Under the pieces are notes generated by a model. The model saw only the letters and a program-made list of their open reading frames with translations, searched no databases and was not told the DNA's origin. From assembly GCA_000432255.1 (NCBI GenBank), contig HF989924.1, forward strand, positions 1 through 21,005: a stretch of DNA of 21,005 nucleotides, read 5' to 3'. Below, piece after piece: positions 7,666-14,691 of the stretch (position 1 is the first letter of the stretch; every line of letters begins with the position of its first letter). A program made the position numbers and the translations under genes. The stretch comes from Acholeplasma sp. CAG:878. GTDB taxonomy: Bacteria; Bacillota_I; Bacilli_A; RF39; UBA660.

Positions 7666-8457
7666 TTTATTAATAAAGTTTAATTTAGAAATAATATCTT
7701 CACCTATTATTTTATTAACCAATTCAATACTTTTTTCATAATTTTCAATTTGATTTTTAAAATGAGCATCTATTCCATATAAAACTTTTACATCATATAA
7801 AGAAGCAATTTTCCAAAATTCTTTTGATGGATAAGATATTTTATTTAAAATACCTATTAAATAACGATTTGCTTCGGTTAAATTAATTTCTAATGGTATA
7901 TTATATTTTGAAGCATAAGAACAAATAGTATGCGCAACTCTACTTTCAATTTCACCAAAACTATTTCTTACATACATATAAGAATCAGGATGAACAATTA
8001 GATTAGGAATACCCTTTTCTATTGCTTTTACTATAGTATCAGCATAGTTTAATAAATCAGTATCGGAAAAATCATCATTTCTAAAAAATATTTTTAACTT
8101 TCCATCATCGCCAATAAAATGTTGACCTAAAACTAACAAATCAGTTTCCCTCTTTAGTTCTAATAAATTTTCTTCTTGGCTAGGAGCATATTCTACTTCA
8201 AAACCTACTTTAATAGTTATTTTATCTTTGTACTTTTCTTTTAACTTTAAAATACTAGAAATATATTCATCCTTTTGTTCATATTCCATTCGCATACCAC
8301 GTCTTAAATCAATTTTGTTTTTTTGTGGACAATGGTCAGTAAAAGCTATTTCCTTAAATCCTTTTTTAATGAATAATTTTACAAAGTCTTCATCAGTAAT
8401 ATTTGCCTCTGCATGTCCACAACGATATGTATGAGTATGATAATTAAAATTCTGCAT
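7660..8457 (-). CDS. PHP-domain phosphoesterase (histidinol-phosphatase-like)
   Basis: 265 residues forming a PHP (polymerase and histidinol phosphatase) TIM-like barrel that binds metals. The four PHP motifs are visible: HTHT near the N-terminus (residues 7-10, then YRCGHA), AFTDHCPQ, GFEVEY with the Glu ligand, LGQHFIG, LIVHPDSY, and C-terminal GIDAHF. These ligands look intact. Members hydrolyse histidinol phosphate or other phosphomonoesters and are usually named hisK/hisJ, but no histidine biosynthesis gene lies nearby. It is the third gene of the operon with the pyruvate-kinase-like and GH31 genes, starting one base after the GH31 stop. A sugar-phosphate substrate is therefore at least as likely as histidinol phosphate. 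The ribosome site is a modest TAGGGTG. Confidence 0.85.
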   Translation of the reverse strand: MQNFNYHTHTYRCGHAEANITDEDFVKLFIKKGFKEIAFTDHCPQKNKIDLRRGMRMEYEQKDEYISSILKLKEKYKDKITIKVGFEVEYAPSQEENLLELKRETDLLVLGQHFIGDDGKLKIFFRNDDFSDTDLLNYADTIVKAIEKGIPNLIVHPDSYMYVRNSFGEIESRVAHTICSYASKYNIPLEINLTEANRYLIGILNKISYPSKEFWKIASLYDVKVLYGIDAHFKNQIENYEKSIELVNKIIGEDIISKLNFINKL

Positions 8458-8458
8458 A

Positions 8459-10834
8459 TTACACCCTACTTACATATTCTAATAAATTCAAGAATAATTT
8501 AACGAATTTCTTTTCTAAACCTTTATTACCTAATTTTCTTATTTCAATTCTTTTTTTCTTAACATCTAAATCGCTAAATAAAATAGCATCGATTTTTTCT
8601 TTTAATTCTGTTTCGATTTGTAAATCACTAATGATTTCTTCAATATCATTATTAATTAACCTAACAGCATCAATTTCAATATCTTTTCCTTTACAATTAA
8701 CAGTTAATTGACTAACCGAATTAACATCATTTACTTCGACAACAAAATTTGCTCCTTCAACATAAGTTTTTGGACTAACAATTTGGTCTTTACTGTATAC
8801 AGTAACATCTTTTGAACGCTTTGTATTTCTAAAAATAAGTCTATAATTACGATATTTTGGTACTATTCCGCTTTTACCAGCAATTGGTCTTATAATAACT
8901 GTATAGTTGTTTGGTAGGTAATTATATTCTATTTTTGTAAGTAAATAAAAATCTTTTTTATATAAATCACTTATACCATCATCTTCATACAATAAATACT
9001 CATTACTAACACCAGGGAAAAAATGAATTTCTAAGGTTTTTGGTGGATTAGTATCATTAATACTTTCATTTATACCAAGAGGAATAATACTTCCGGCCTT
9101 AGCAAAAACAGGATAATTTTCATCTTTGAAAAATGAAGTATAGTTTTTATCGCCAGGAAACTTCTTACCAGTAAAGAAATCATACCACATTCCAGCAGGT
9201 AAATACATTCTTTGAACTACCCTATCCATAACCGGGTCTTTTTTGTTTATAATTGGAGCGACAAAAAATTGACTACCAAAATAATATTCATTCACAAATA
9301 TTGGGTCATCATACATTTCAGGATTGTTATAATATAAAGGTTTTATAAATGGTGTGCCATCAATACTGTATTTATAAGCTTCACTATATAAATATGGCAA
9401 CATTTTATGACGAAGTTGTAAATATTCAGTTGCAATGTTTAAAGTTTTTATATTCCAACGCCAAGGTTCTCTTTTATAATATTTTCCCTTATCAACGCCA
9501 AATCTTAAAATTGGTGAGAAACAGCCTAATTGAACGTACCTAATATATAATTCATTATCTTCAATACCTTTAAAATATCCTCCAATATCGTGACTCCACC
9601 AACTAACTCCCATATTAGAAGCATTTAAATTGAATTTTGGAAGAAGTTTTAATGTATCCCAACTCACTTTTGTTTTTCCAGAATACAAAATTGGGTATCT
9701 GTGCAAGGCATAAGTAGAATTTAATCCTAATATAAGTGGTCTTCTCTTATAATTTCTCATCATATCATAAAAATGATAATGTTTAAGTAAAAATAAACTT
9801 GGATTATCTTCACAATCTAACCAATAAAAGTCGACTCCTAAAGCATCTAGTGGATGTATGTATAATTTTAAGTAAACATCAACCCATTTTGGATTTAATA
9901 CATTAAATGGGATTACTCCATTATTGTCAGTTTCCAAATACATTTTAGCTTTATCGTAATATTCATCAATATCATGAAATCCTTCCGTTGGATTAATGTT
10001 AAGACCAATTCTAATTCCTTTTGAATGTAAATAAGCAATCATATCAAAAGGTGCTTTAAAAAGTTCTTTATTAAAGGTAAAACCAGTTTTTAAATGTTTT
10101 TTACCTTCGTATTTTCTTATATGCCAATCTTTATCTAACAAAATAACAGATAGTGGGATTTCATGTTTTTCAAAATTATCAATTAACTCTTTAAGTGAAG
10201 AATCATTATAAGCTTCATTACGACTCCACCAATTTCCTAAAGCATATCTTGGAATTAAAGCTGGGTAACTTGTTAGAGTAAAATAATCCTTTAAGCATAA
10301 ATCAAAATCTTTTAAATACATAAATACATAAATATCGATTTCTTTATTTTCTCTTTCTTTAACAGTTCCATCTTCGTTAAAAATATTTGTGTTAGAATCA
10401 TCAATAGTTGTAAATCCATCCATTGAATATAATGTTTTAACATCCTTAACTTTATTTTCAGGAGAAACAAATACACTGGCAGGATAATTTTTTGCTTCTA
10501 CATGACCATAATACCAAGCATTTTCAGTATTTAATAATTTGACATTGATATTATTTTTTGGTTTTTTATTTTTAGTATAAGAAAGTTTAAAATATCTAGT
10601 TGTTATTTCGATATAAGAATCATCTTCTCTAATTTGAAAATTAGGCTTTGGAAATTTACGATTCCAAACTAATTCGGTTAATTCATCTGTAAATACACCA
10701 TTTTCACTATATTCAAATCTAAATAATCGTTCAGTTAGAATAGTTATTCGATATTTACTACCTTTAAAAACACAGTCTTTATTAGCTATTCCATTATTTT
10801 TTTCTAATTTGAAATTATCTCCTAAATTGTACAT
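8459..10834 (-). CDS. glycoside hydrolase family 31-like protein with altered acid/base residue
   Basis: 791 residues, full length for GH31 (retaining alpha-glucosidase/alpha-xylosidase superfamily). No signal peptide, so cytoplasmic. Residues 1-180 form the N-terminal beta-sandwich; the barrel starts at IPRYALGNWWSR (194-205) and continues with IPLSVILLDKDWH and LKTGFTFNKELF. The nucleophile motif is GVDFYWLDCED (Asp340), and the +1 region ASNMGVSWWSHDIGGY (405-420) is intact. C-terminal beta domains carry YLPAGMWYDFFTG and AKAGSIIPL. The segment aligned with the usual SGDT acid/base motif reads YSGKTKVSWDTLK, with Lys387 (codon AAA, 9674-9676) in place of Asp. If correct, classic acid-catalysed hydrolysis should be impaired. 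A strong AGGAGG precedes the ATG and overlaps the stop of the upstream gene. The substrate cannot be told from the sequence. Confidence 0.88.
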   Translation of the reverse strand: MYNLGDNFKLEKNNGIANKDCVFKGSKYRITILTERLFRFEYSENGVFTDELTELVWNRKFPKPNFQIREDDSYIEITTRYFKLSYTKNKKPKNNINVKLLNTENAWYYGHVEAKNYPASVFVSPENKVKDVKTLYSMDGFTTIDDSNTNIFNEDGTVKERENKEIDIYVFMYLKDFDLCLKDYFTLTSYPALIPRYALGNWWSRNEAYNDSSLKELIDNFEKHEIPLSVILLDKDWHIRKYEGKKHLKTGFTFNKELFKAPFDMIAYLHSKGIRIGLNINPTEGFHDIDEYYDKAKMYLETDNNGVIPFNVLNPKWVDVYLKLYIHPLDALGVDFYWLDCEDNPSLFLLKHYHFYDMMRNYKRRPLILGLNSTYALHRYPILYSGKTKVSWDTLKLLPKFNLNASNMGVSWWSHDIGGYFKGIEDNELYIRYVQLGCFSPILRFGVDKGKYYKREPWRWNIKTLNIATEYLQLRHKMLPYLYSEAYKYSIDGTPFIKPLYYNNPEMYDDPIFVNEYYFGSQFFVAPIINKKDPVMDRVVQRMYLPAGMWYDFFTGKKFPGDKNYTSFFKDENYPVFAKAGSIIPLGINESINDTNPPKTLEIHFFPGVSNEYLLYEDDGISDLYKKDFYLLTKIEYNYLPNNYTVIIRPIAGKSGIVPKYRNYRLIFRNTKRSKDVTVYSKDQIVSPKTYVEGANFVVEVNDVNSVSQLTVNCKGKDIEIDAVRLINNDIEEIISDLQIETELKEKIDAILFSDLDVKKKRIEIRKLGNKGLEKKFVKLFLNLLEYVSRV

Positions 10835-10844
10835 AATTTTCCTC

Positions 10845-12260
10845 CTATAATTCTTCTATTTTCATAAAGTTAGTATGTCTAACCTCTCTAAAAGGTGAGC
10901 CACCTGTTATTATAATAATATCGTTAGGTTGTAAACCCATAACTTCTCTTGACATTATTTTACATTTTTCAATGATAGCATCTAAACTATTAAGCTCATC
11001 TACCAAAAAAGAATGAATTCCAAAATTTAAGGCTAATGATTTTACAGTATCAGCATTGGGACTTAAAGCTATAATTGGGCATACTGGTCTAAATCTGCTT
11101 ATTTTTTTAGCTGTGTAACCAGTAATTGTTGGCGCAAATATTGCTTTACAATTAAGTAAGTTAGCACAACCTGATACATTGTAGGCAATCGCACCAGTTA
11201 TATCTTTTTTTTGACTCTTAATTGCAGTTTCCATAAGTGCATTATAATTAGCATCTCCTTCAGCTGCCATAATAACTTTATTCATTGTTTTAATAGTTTC
11301 TAGTTGTCCATTTAATGCATTTACTCCACCACTTAACAAAACAGCATCACAACCATCTAATATAGCATTTGCTATATCGCTTACTTCTGCTCTTGTTGGT
11401 GTTTGTTCTTCTTCTTTATTCAACAACAAATCTGTTGTAACAACACTTACAACTCCTGCTTTGTGACATTTATCAATTATTTTCTTTTGAATTCCAGGAA
11501 TTTTTTCGATTGGTACATTAGTACCTAAATTATCTCTTGCAATAATAATTCCATCACTTATTTTAATTATATTATCAATATCATCATAAGCGCTTTGGTT
11601 TTCAATTTTAGAAATAATTTGTAAATGGTCGTTTCCTAAATTGATTAATAAATCATTTACTTCAAGAACATCTTCACTTGAATTTACAAAAGATACAACT
11701 AAATAATCAATATCTAGCTTATTAGCCATTTTAATTGTTTCTAAATCTTTTATACTTATAAATGGTCTATTTTGTTTTAAGCCAACTACATTTACAATCT
11801 TTCCACTACTTATATATCCTGGTTTTATAACTTCACAAATAAGATAATTAATACCTTTTTCTAAAATCTTTAAAATAACTTCCCCAGTTCCTATTTTTAT
11901 AATCATACCAATACTTGCATCTTTAACTATATTTTTATAATCAACACTAAATTTTGTACTATCCCCAAGTACATTATCCGTAAATATTCTTATTTTGTCT
12001 TTTGCTTTTAACCAAGCTTTTTCATTTGCTACTCTTTCGATTTGAATTACTGGGCCTTTAAGATCGACCATTATAGCGGTATGTTTATTAAGTTTAGTGT
12101 TTATTTCACCTATTTTTTGAACAACTTCACAACAGAATTCCAAATCAGAGTAACGCATATTAATTCTTATTACAGAAACTCCATTGTTAATTAAATTTTC
12201 CAACACTTCATAAGTAGCAGTAACTTTACTTACTGTTGCTATAACTTTTGTTTTATTCAT
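10845..12260 (-). CDS. pyruvate-kinase-like protein with degenerate active site
   Basis: 471 residues aligning along the whole pyruvate kinase fold. The N-terminal barrel starts TKVIATVSK; conserved blocks include FISIKDLETI, DYLVVSFVNSSEDV, IISKIENQ (Lys218 and Glu220 kept), PTRAEVSDIANAILDGCDAV and a C-terminal allosteric-type domain (ending IIIITGGSPF). Key positions differ from true enzymes. RxNFSHG reads RINMRYSD (32-39); DTKGPEIR reads DLKGPVIQ (66-73); the Mg-binding ARGDLG reads ARDNLG (241-246, Asn244); TATQML reads VTTDLL; SGETA reads SGGVNA. These touch the K+, Mg2+ and phosphoenolpyruvate sites. It may be a regulatory pseudo-enzyme or act on another substrate; a normal pyk would be expected elsewhere. 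First gene of the operon with GH31 and PHP; ribosome site TAGGTG. Confidence 0.88.
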   Translation of the reverse strand: MNKTKVIATVSKVTATYEVLENLINNGVSVIRINMRYSDLEFCCEVVQKIGEINTKLNKHTAIMVDLKGPVIQIERVANEKAWLKAKDKIRIFTDNVLGDSTKFSVDYKNIVKDASIGMIIKIGTGEVILKILEKGINYLICEVIKPGYISSGKIVNVVGLKQNRPFISIKDLETIKMANKLDIDYLVVSFVNSSEDVLEVNDLLINLGNDHLQIISKIENQSAYDDIDNIIKISDGIIIARDNLGTNVPIEKIPGIQKKIIDKCHKAGVVSVVTTDLLLNKEEEQTPTRAEVSDIANAILDGCDAVLLSGGVNALNGQLETIKTMNKVIMAAEGDANYNALMETAIKSQKKDITGAIAYNVSGCANLLNCKAIFAPTITGYTAKKISRFRPVCPIIALSPNADTVKSLALNFGIHSFLVDELNSLDAIIEKCKIMSREVMGLQPNDIIIITGGSPFREVRHTNFMKIEEL

Positions 12261-12287
12261 ATAAACACCTACTTTATTCTATATATA

Positions 12288-12316
12288 ATTATAGTAGATA
12301 TTTATTCTTTAGTCAA
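12288..12316 (-). promoter_or_regulatory. strong SigA promoter of the pyk-like/GH31/PHP operon
   Basis: On the minus strand: -35 TTGACT (12311-12316), 17-nt spacer, perfect -10 TATAAT (12288-12293), 27 bases before the start codon. Confidence 0.85.
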
Positions 12317-12412
12317 TTAATTTATTTAAATATCTTTTCCTTTAAACTTTCAATCTAATAGCGTTAAGTTATTATAATAAACAATCCTATTGAAGTAGCA
12401 AAATTTAAATTT

Positions 12413-12441
12413 AAAAAAAGATGGGTGTTTATATATCCATC
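12413..12441 (-). terminator. leftward intrinsic terminator with no obvious gene
   Basis: On the minus strand GATGG (12437-12441) pairs with CCATC (12420-12424), followed by seven U (12413-12419). No minus-strand reading frame with a ribosome site exists in 12442-12717, so it closes either an unannotated short RNA or transcription from a lost gene. The rest of 12317-12553 shows only AT-rich sequence and an isolated TTGACA (12494-12499) with no matching -10. Confidence 0.5.
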
Positions 12442-12519
12442 AAATATTTAAAAGTGTCCAACCTTAAATTTGTCTTTTTTGTTCAAAAATAAATTGACAT
12501 TTACATTAATAATAGATTA

Positions 12520-12636
12520 GTCGATAATTACCTAAAAAAATCATTTAAAAATATTGCTTATTTTCTTAAAATCTATTATAATTAAATAGCACCAATTAAT
12601 AATAATCTGTGTAGTTTAAAATTTATGTCGATAATT
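12520..12636. repeat. pair of GTCGATAATT direct repeats around a promoter
   Basis: GTCGATAATT occurs at 12520-12529 and again at 12627-12636, on either side of the 12554-12582 promoter. They could be regulator half-sites, or chance in AT-rich DNA. Confidence 0.3.
12554..12582 (+). promoter_or_regulatory. promoter of the nuclease-like gene
   Basis: -35 TTGCTT (12554-12559), 17-nt spacer, perfect -10 TATAAT (12577-12582). Expected start is near 12589, giving an untranslated leader of about 130 nt that contains a terminator-like hairpin. Confidence 0.65.
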
Positions 12637-12666
12637 TATATTTTATTTAAAAATATATCTATTCGT

Positions 12667-12699
12667 GTATACCTTTTATAATTAGGTATACTTTTTTAT
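12667..12699 (+). terminator. leader terminator/attenuator-like hairpin before the nuclease-like gene
   Basis: GTATACC (12667-12673) pairs with GGTATAC (12685-12691), 11-nt loop, followed by six T. It ends only a few bases before the ribosome site AAGGAGGG (12705-12712). The only good promoter lies upstream, so transcripts must pass it. It could be an attenuator, or the dyad could be a repressor site. Confidence 0.6.
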
Positions 12700-12717
12700 T
12701 GTACAAGGAGGGTTAAA

Positions 12718-13467
12718 ATGAATTATGGATATCAAAATGAATATGACTTTGTTGAGTTATTTAACGAAAAATATATTGATGAATTAGATTTAAATTCTCA
12801 AAACTTTTTAAATGAATTATTTGACAATGAAATTAAAAATGATGAAAAAATAAAATCTTGGAAAAATAAAATGATGCAAAAAGCAGACATATTTATTAAA
12901 TACAAAAATCACATTAAAGGCATAAGTCTAAAATGTGGAAATAGTAATTCTATGCACCATGAACAGATACAAGAATTTAAAAGATATTTAGAAAAAATAG
13001 GTATTCCTTTTAAAGTCATTGATAAATATGTGAACTACCACTATGGTTATAAAAGAAATGATGATGGAAAAATAGATTTTTCAAAACGATTAAGCTCGGA
13101 TGAATATAAAATTTTATACCAAAACGAATTAAATATTTTTAATAAAACCATTAATAAAACAAGAATAATAATAGATATGATTGATAGATTTATTATAAGA
13201 GGTAGAAATTCTGATTATGATATTGATGCCCTAGTTTGTGGAACAATAAATGATTATGTGTGGATTAGCAAATATGATTTGTACGATCTTATTTTATCAA
13301 AAAGATGTCTAGATTTTACTTCCCCACATATTGCTTGTATGACAATTGGTCCAAAAAAAAGAAATCTTAATAATGATTCAAAAAATTTTAAGGATAGATA
13401 TTTAGTGTGCATAAGGTGGAATTTTATTAAAGAAGATATAATTAAATTCAAAAATAACAATAAATAA
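12718..13467 (+). CDS. orphan PD-(D/E)XK-like nuclease, predicted
   Basis: 249 residues, rich in Lys, Asn and Ile, with a strong AAGGAGGG ribosome site. The central segment KADIFIKYKNHIKGISLKCG (about residues 55-74) has the layout of a restriction-endonuclease core: an Asp, a beta hairpin and an xxK strand (SLK in place of D/ExK). It is followed by SNSMHHEQIQEFKRYLEKIG, a helix with His and Glu. The C-terminal half holds DIDALVCGTINDYVWISKYD, a TSPHIACMTIGPKKRNLN stretch and a final YLVCIRWNFIKEDI. This arrangement recalls uncharacterised restriction-like proteins of Bacillota that carry an ISIKSG motif; that is recall, not a search result. No methyltransferase or helicase partner is present. 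Its isolated position, own promoter and leader hairpin fit an acquired defence-type or mobile gene. Confidence 0.6.
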   Translation: MNYGYQNEYDFVELFNEKYIDELDLNSQNFLNELFDNEIKNDEKIKSWKNKMMQKADIFIKYKNHIKGISLKCGNSNSMHHEQIQEFKRYLEKIGIPFKVIDKYVNYHYGYKRNDDGKIDFSKRLSSDEYKILYQNELNIFNKTINKTRIIIDMIDRFIIRGRNSDYDIDALVCGTINDYVWISKYDLYDLILSKRCLDFTSPHIACMTIGPKKRNLNNDSKNFKDRYLVCIRWNFIKEDIIKFKNNNK

Positions 13468-13484
13468 TTTTTTTGATTATTTTT

Positions 13485-13499
13485 ATCATTGCCAATGAT
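13485..13499. repeat. perfect 15-bp palindrome
   Basis: ATCATTGCCAATGAT is a perfect dyad around a central C, 18 bases after the nuclease-like gene. One base cannot form a hairpin loop, so a protein-binding site is more likely than a terminator. A second weaker dyad, TAGAG/CTCTA, follows at 13519-13533. Confidence 0.35.
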
Positions 13500-13564
13500 G
13501 GATGCCAGTTCTTTTTTATAGAGTTAACCTCTAAATAATTTGAAGATTTTTTAAAAGTTTTTTT

Positions 13565-13617
13565 GCTCCAATATGAAAAAAAGCCCCTATTTTAGGGGGT
13601 TATTTTTATATTGGAGC
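13565..13617. repeat. long near-perfect hairpin with GCTCCAATAT arms
   Basis: Outer arms GCTCCAATAT (13565-13574) and ATATTGGAGC (13608-13617) are perfect complements. Inside them AAAAA pairs with TTTTT, and CCCCTA (13584-13589) with TAGGGG (13593-13598). The inner G+C-rich stem is followed by T-rich DNA on the plus strand and by GCTTTTTTT on the minus strand, so it could terminate in both directions. The outer arms are unusual for a simple terminator and match the CGCTCCAAT 3' end of the tRNA-Gly at 17950. Confidence 0.7.
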
Positions 13618-13623
13618 GGTTTA

Positions 13624-13639
13624 AATACATCTTACGAAC
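13624..13639. repeat. 16-nt repeat shared (15/16, inverted) with the tRNA-Gly terminator
   Basis: AATACATCTTACGAAC here matches AATACAACTTACGAAC on the minus strand at 17930-17945 with one mismatch. A further 10-nt match (TCTCTTTCTA at 13644-13653) is also inverted relative to 17847-17856. The two copies bracket the accessory genes. Confidence 0.45.
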
Positions 13640-13716
13640 TCGCTCTCTTTCTATATATGATTATACATCATTTTTCCTTAAATAACAAATTTTAATAATT
13701 AAAATGTCAATTTCTA

Positions 13717-13725
13717 TGATATAAT
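13717..13725 (+). promoter_or_regulatory. extended -10 promoter of the 13778 gene
   Basis: TGA followed by TATAAT (13720-13725), an extended -10 without a clear -35, 53 bases before the ATG. Confidence 0.5.
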
Positions 13726-13777
13726 TATATATAGAAGTAAAAGACTAAAGATAATTAGTTTGTTAGGAGGATTGATT

Positions 13778-14602
13778 ATGAAAAAAAGTTTAAAAATTAC
13801 TTTAATAATTATTGGTGTTTTTGTAGGATTAATAATCTTGGATACAACCCAAGCTATAGTATTTAATAATAGTCCTATTATAAGAATAACAAAAACTTAT
13901 TCAAACTCTCATAAAAAACATATAGGAGTTTTCGTAGAAACTGATATTTATGACGGTGTAACACAAACAACTCGCTTTAAATGGGAAACTCATACTTTGC
14001 CTATAATAGATAATACTGATAACCTAAAAGATACTTATAAGAAAGTAAGTGATTATTTTGGAAGTGAAACTACTGATCATAGTAATTTAGGTTCTTGCTC
14101 ACTAGATGAAAGTAATAATGTTGTTGTCGTTACTCTCATAGATAATAGTAAAACAAAACAGGAAGAGTTTATAAAAAATGCTAATATAAATCCAAAATAT
14201 GTCAAATTTGAACAAGGTGGTCCTTATACAACATCAGCGTTTGATTTTTATATAACAAAACCAGAAAGTCACACTGATATTAGATTTAATGATTATTATA
14301 CTACTAATGATCGTACAATTTATTTGGCAGGAAATATTGGAGAGCTTTATATTAAAGATCAAGATAAAGATATTACTTTGAAAACTTATCTTTCAACTGC
14401 ATTTCAAACACTTGATGATGGTATAAAACATATTACTGATAAATTAGAGTTAAAAGCCACACTGAAAGATGGAGGAACAAAAATTTACAAATCTAAAAAT
14501 AAAGATATAACTATGATAGTATGTAATACTACTAAAAATGATAAAAATATATTAATTGGTGATTATTCTATGGAATATACCGAAGGAGATTGTAATAATT
14601 AA
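13778..14602 (+). CDS. secreted or membrane-anchored protein of unknown function
   Basis: 274 residues from MKKSLKITLIII. AGGAGG (13765-13770) lies seven bases upstream and decides this start over an upstream TTG. One N-terminal hydrophobic helix (about residues 6-26, ITLIIIGVFVGLIILDTTQA) could be a signal anchor. There is no lipobox. The remainder is polar and beta-rich, with IIRITKTYSNSHKKHIGVFV, TRFKWETHTLPI and WETHT-type aromatic positions, plus three Cys (in LGSCSLD, MIVCNTT and EGDCNN). I do not recognise a named domain. Asp/Thr/Lys-rich composition suits an extracellular protein. It lies between the long hairpin and the serine-recombinase element, convergent with it, and ends at a clean terminator. 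Whether it is element cargo or chromosomal is undecided. Confidence 0.75.
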   Translation: MKKSLKITLIIIGVFVGLIILDTTQAIVFNNSPIIRITKTYSNSHKKHIGVFVETDIYDGVTQTTRFKWETHTLPIIDNTDNLKDTYKKVSDYFGSETTDHSNLGSCSLDESNNVVVVTLIDNSKTKQEEFIKNANINPKYVKFEQGGPYTTSAFDFYITKPESHTDIRFNDYYTTNDRTIYLAGNIGELYIKDQDKDITLKTYLSTAFQTLDDGIKHITDKLELKATLKDGGTKIYKSKNKDITMIVCNTTKNDKNILIGDYSMEYTEGDCNN

Positions 14603-14622
14603 TAAATTATAATTTATCAATG

Positions 14623-14652
14623 AGACTAGTTTGAAATATAACTAGTCTTTTT
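14623..14652 (+). terminator. intrinsic terminator of the 13778 gene
   Basis: Nine-base stem AGACTAGTT/AACTAGTCT (14623-14631 with 14640-14648), 8-nt loop, T run to 14652. Confidence 0.9.
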
Positions 14653-14656
14653 ACAT

Positions 14657-14691
14657 AAAAGAGCAGTACTTGTGTATTAGTATTGCTCTTT
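14657..14691 (-). terminator. intrinsic terminator of the recombinase/mob gene cluster
   Basis: AAAGAGCA (14658-14665) pairs with TGCTCTTT (14684-14691), extended by GTACT/AGTAT with a G-U pair. On the minus strand it is followed by four U. It overlaps the stop codon of the MobC-like gene. Confidence 0.7.

Noticed and set aside
12317..12717. CRISPR array, riboswitch or T-box in the long gap
   Set aside because: No spaced repeats, no T-box motif and no known aptamer core were seen; only a promoter, two hairpins and short repeats.
13608..13660. A degenerate second tRNA in the minus strand next to the long hairpin
   Set aside because: CGCTCCA and GAGTTCGTAA look tRNA-like, but no acceptor or T-stem pairing can be drawn.
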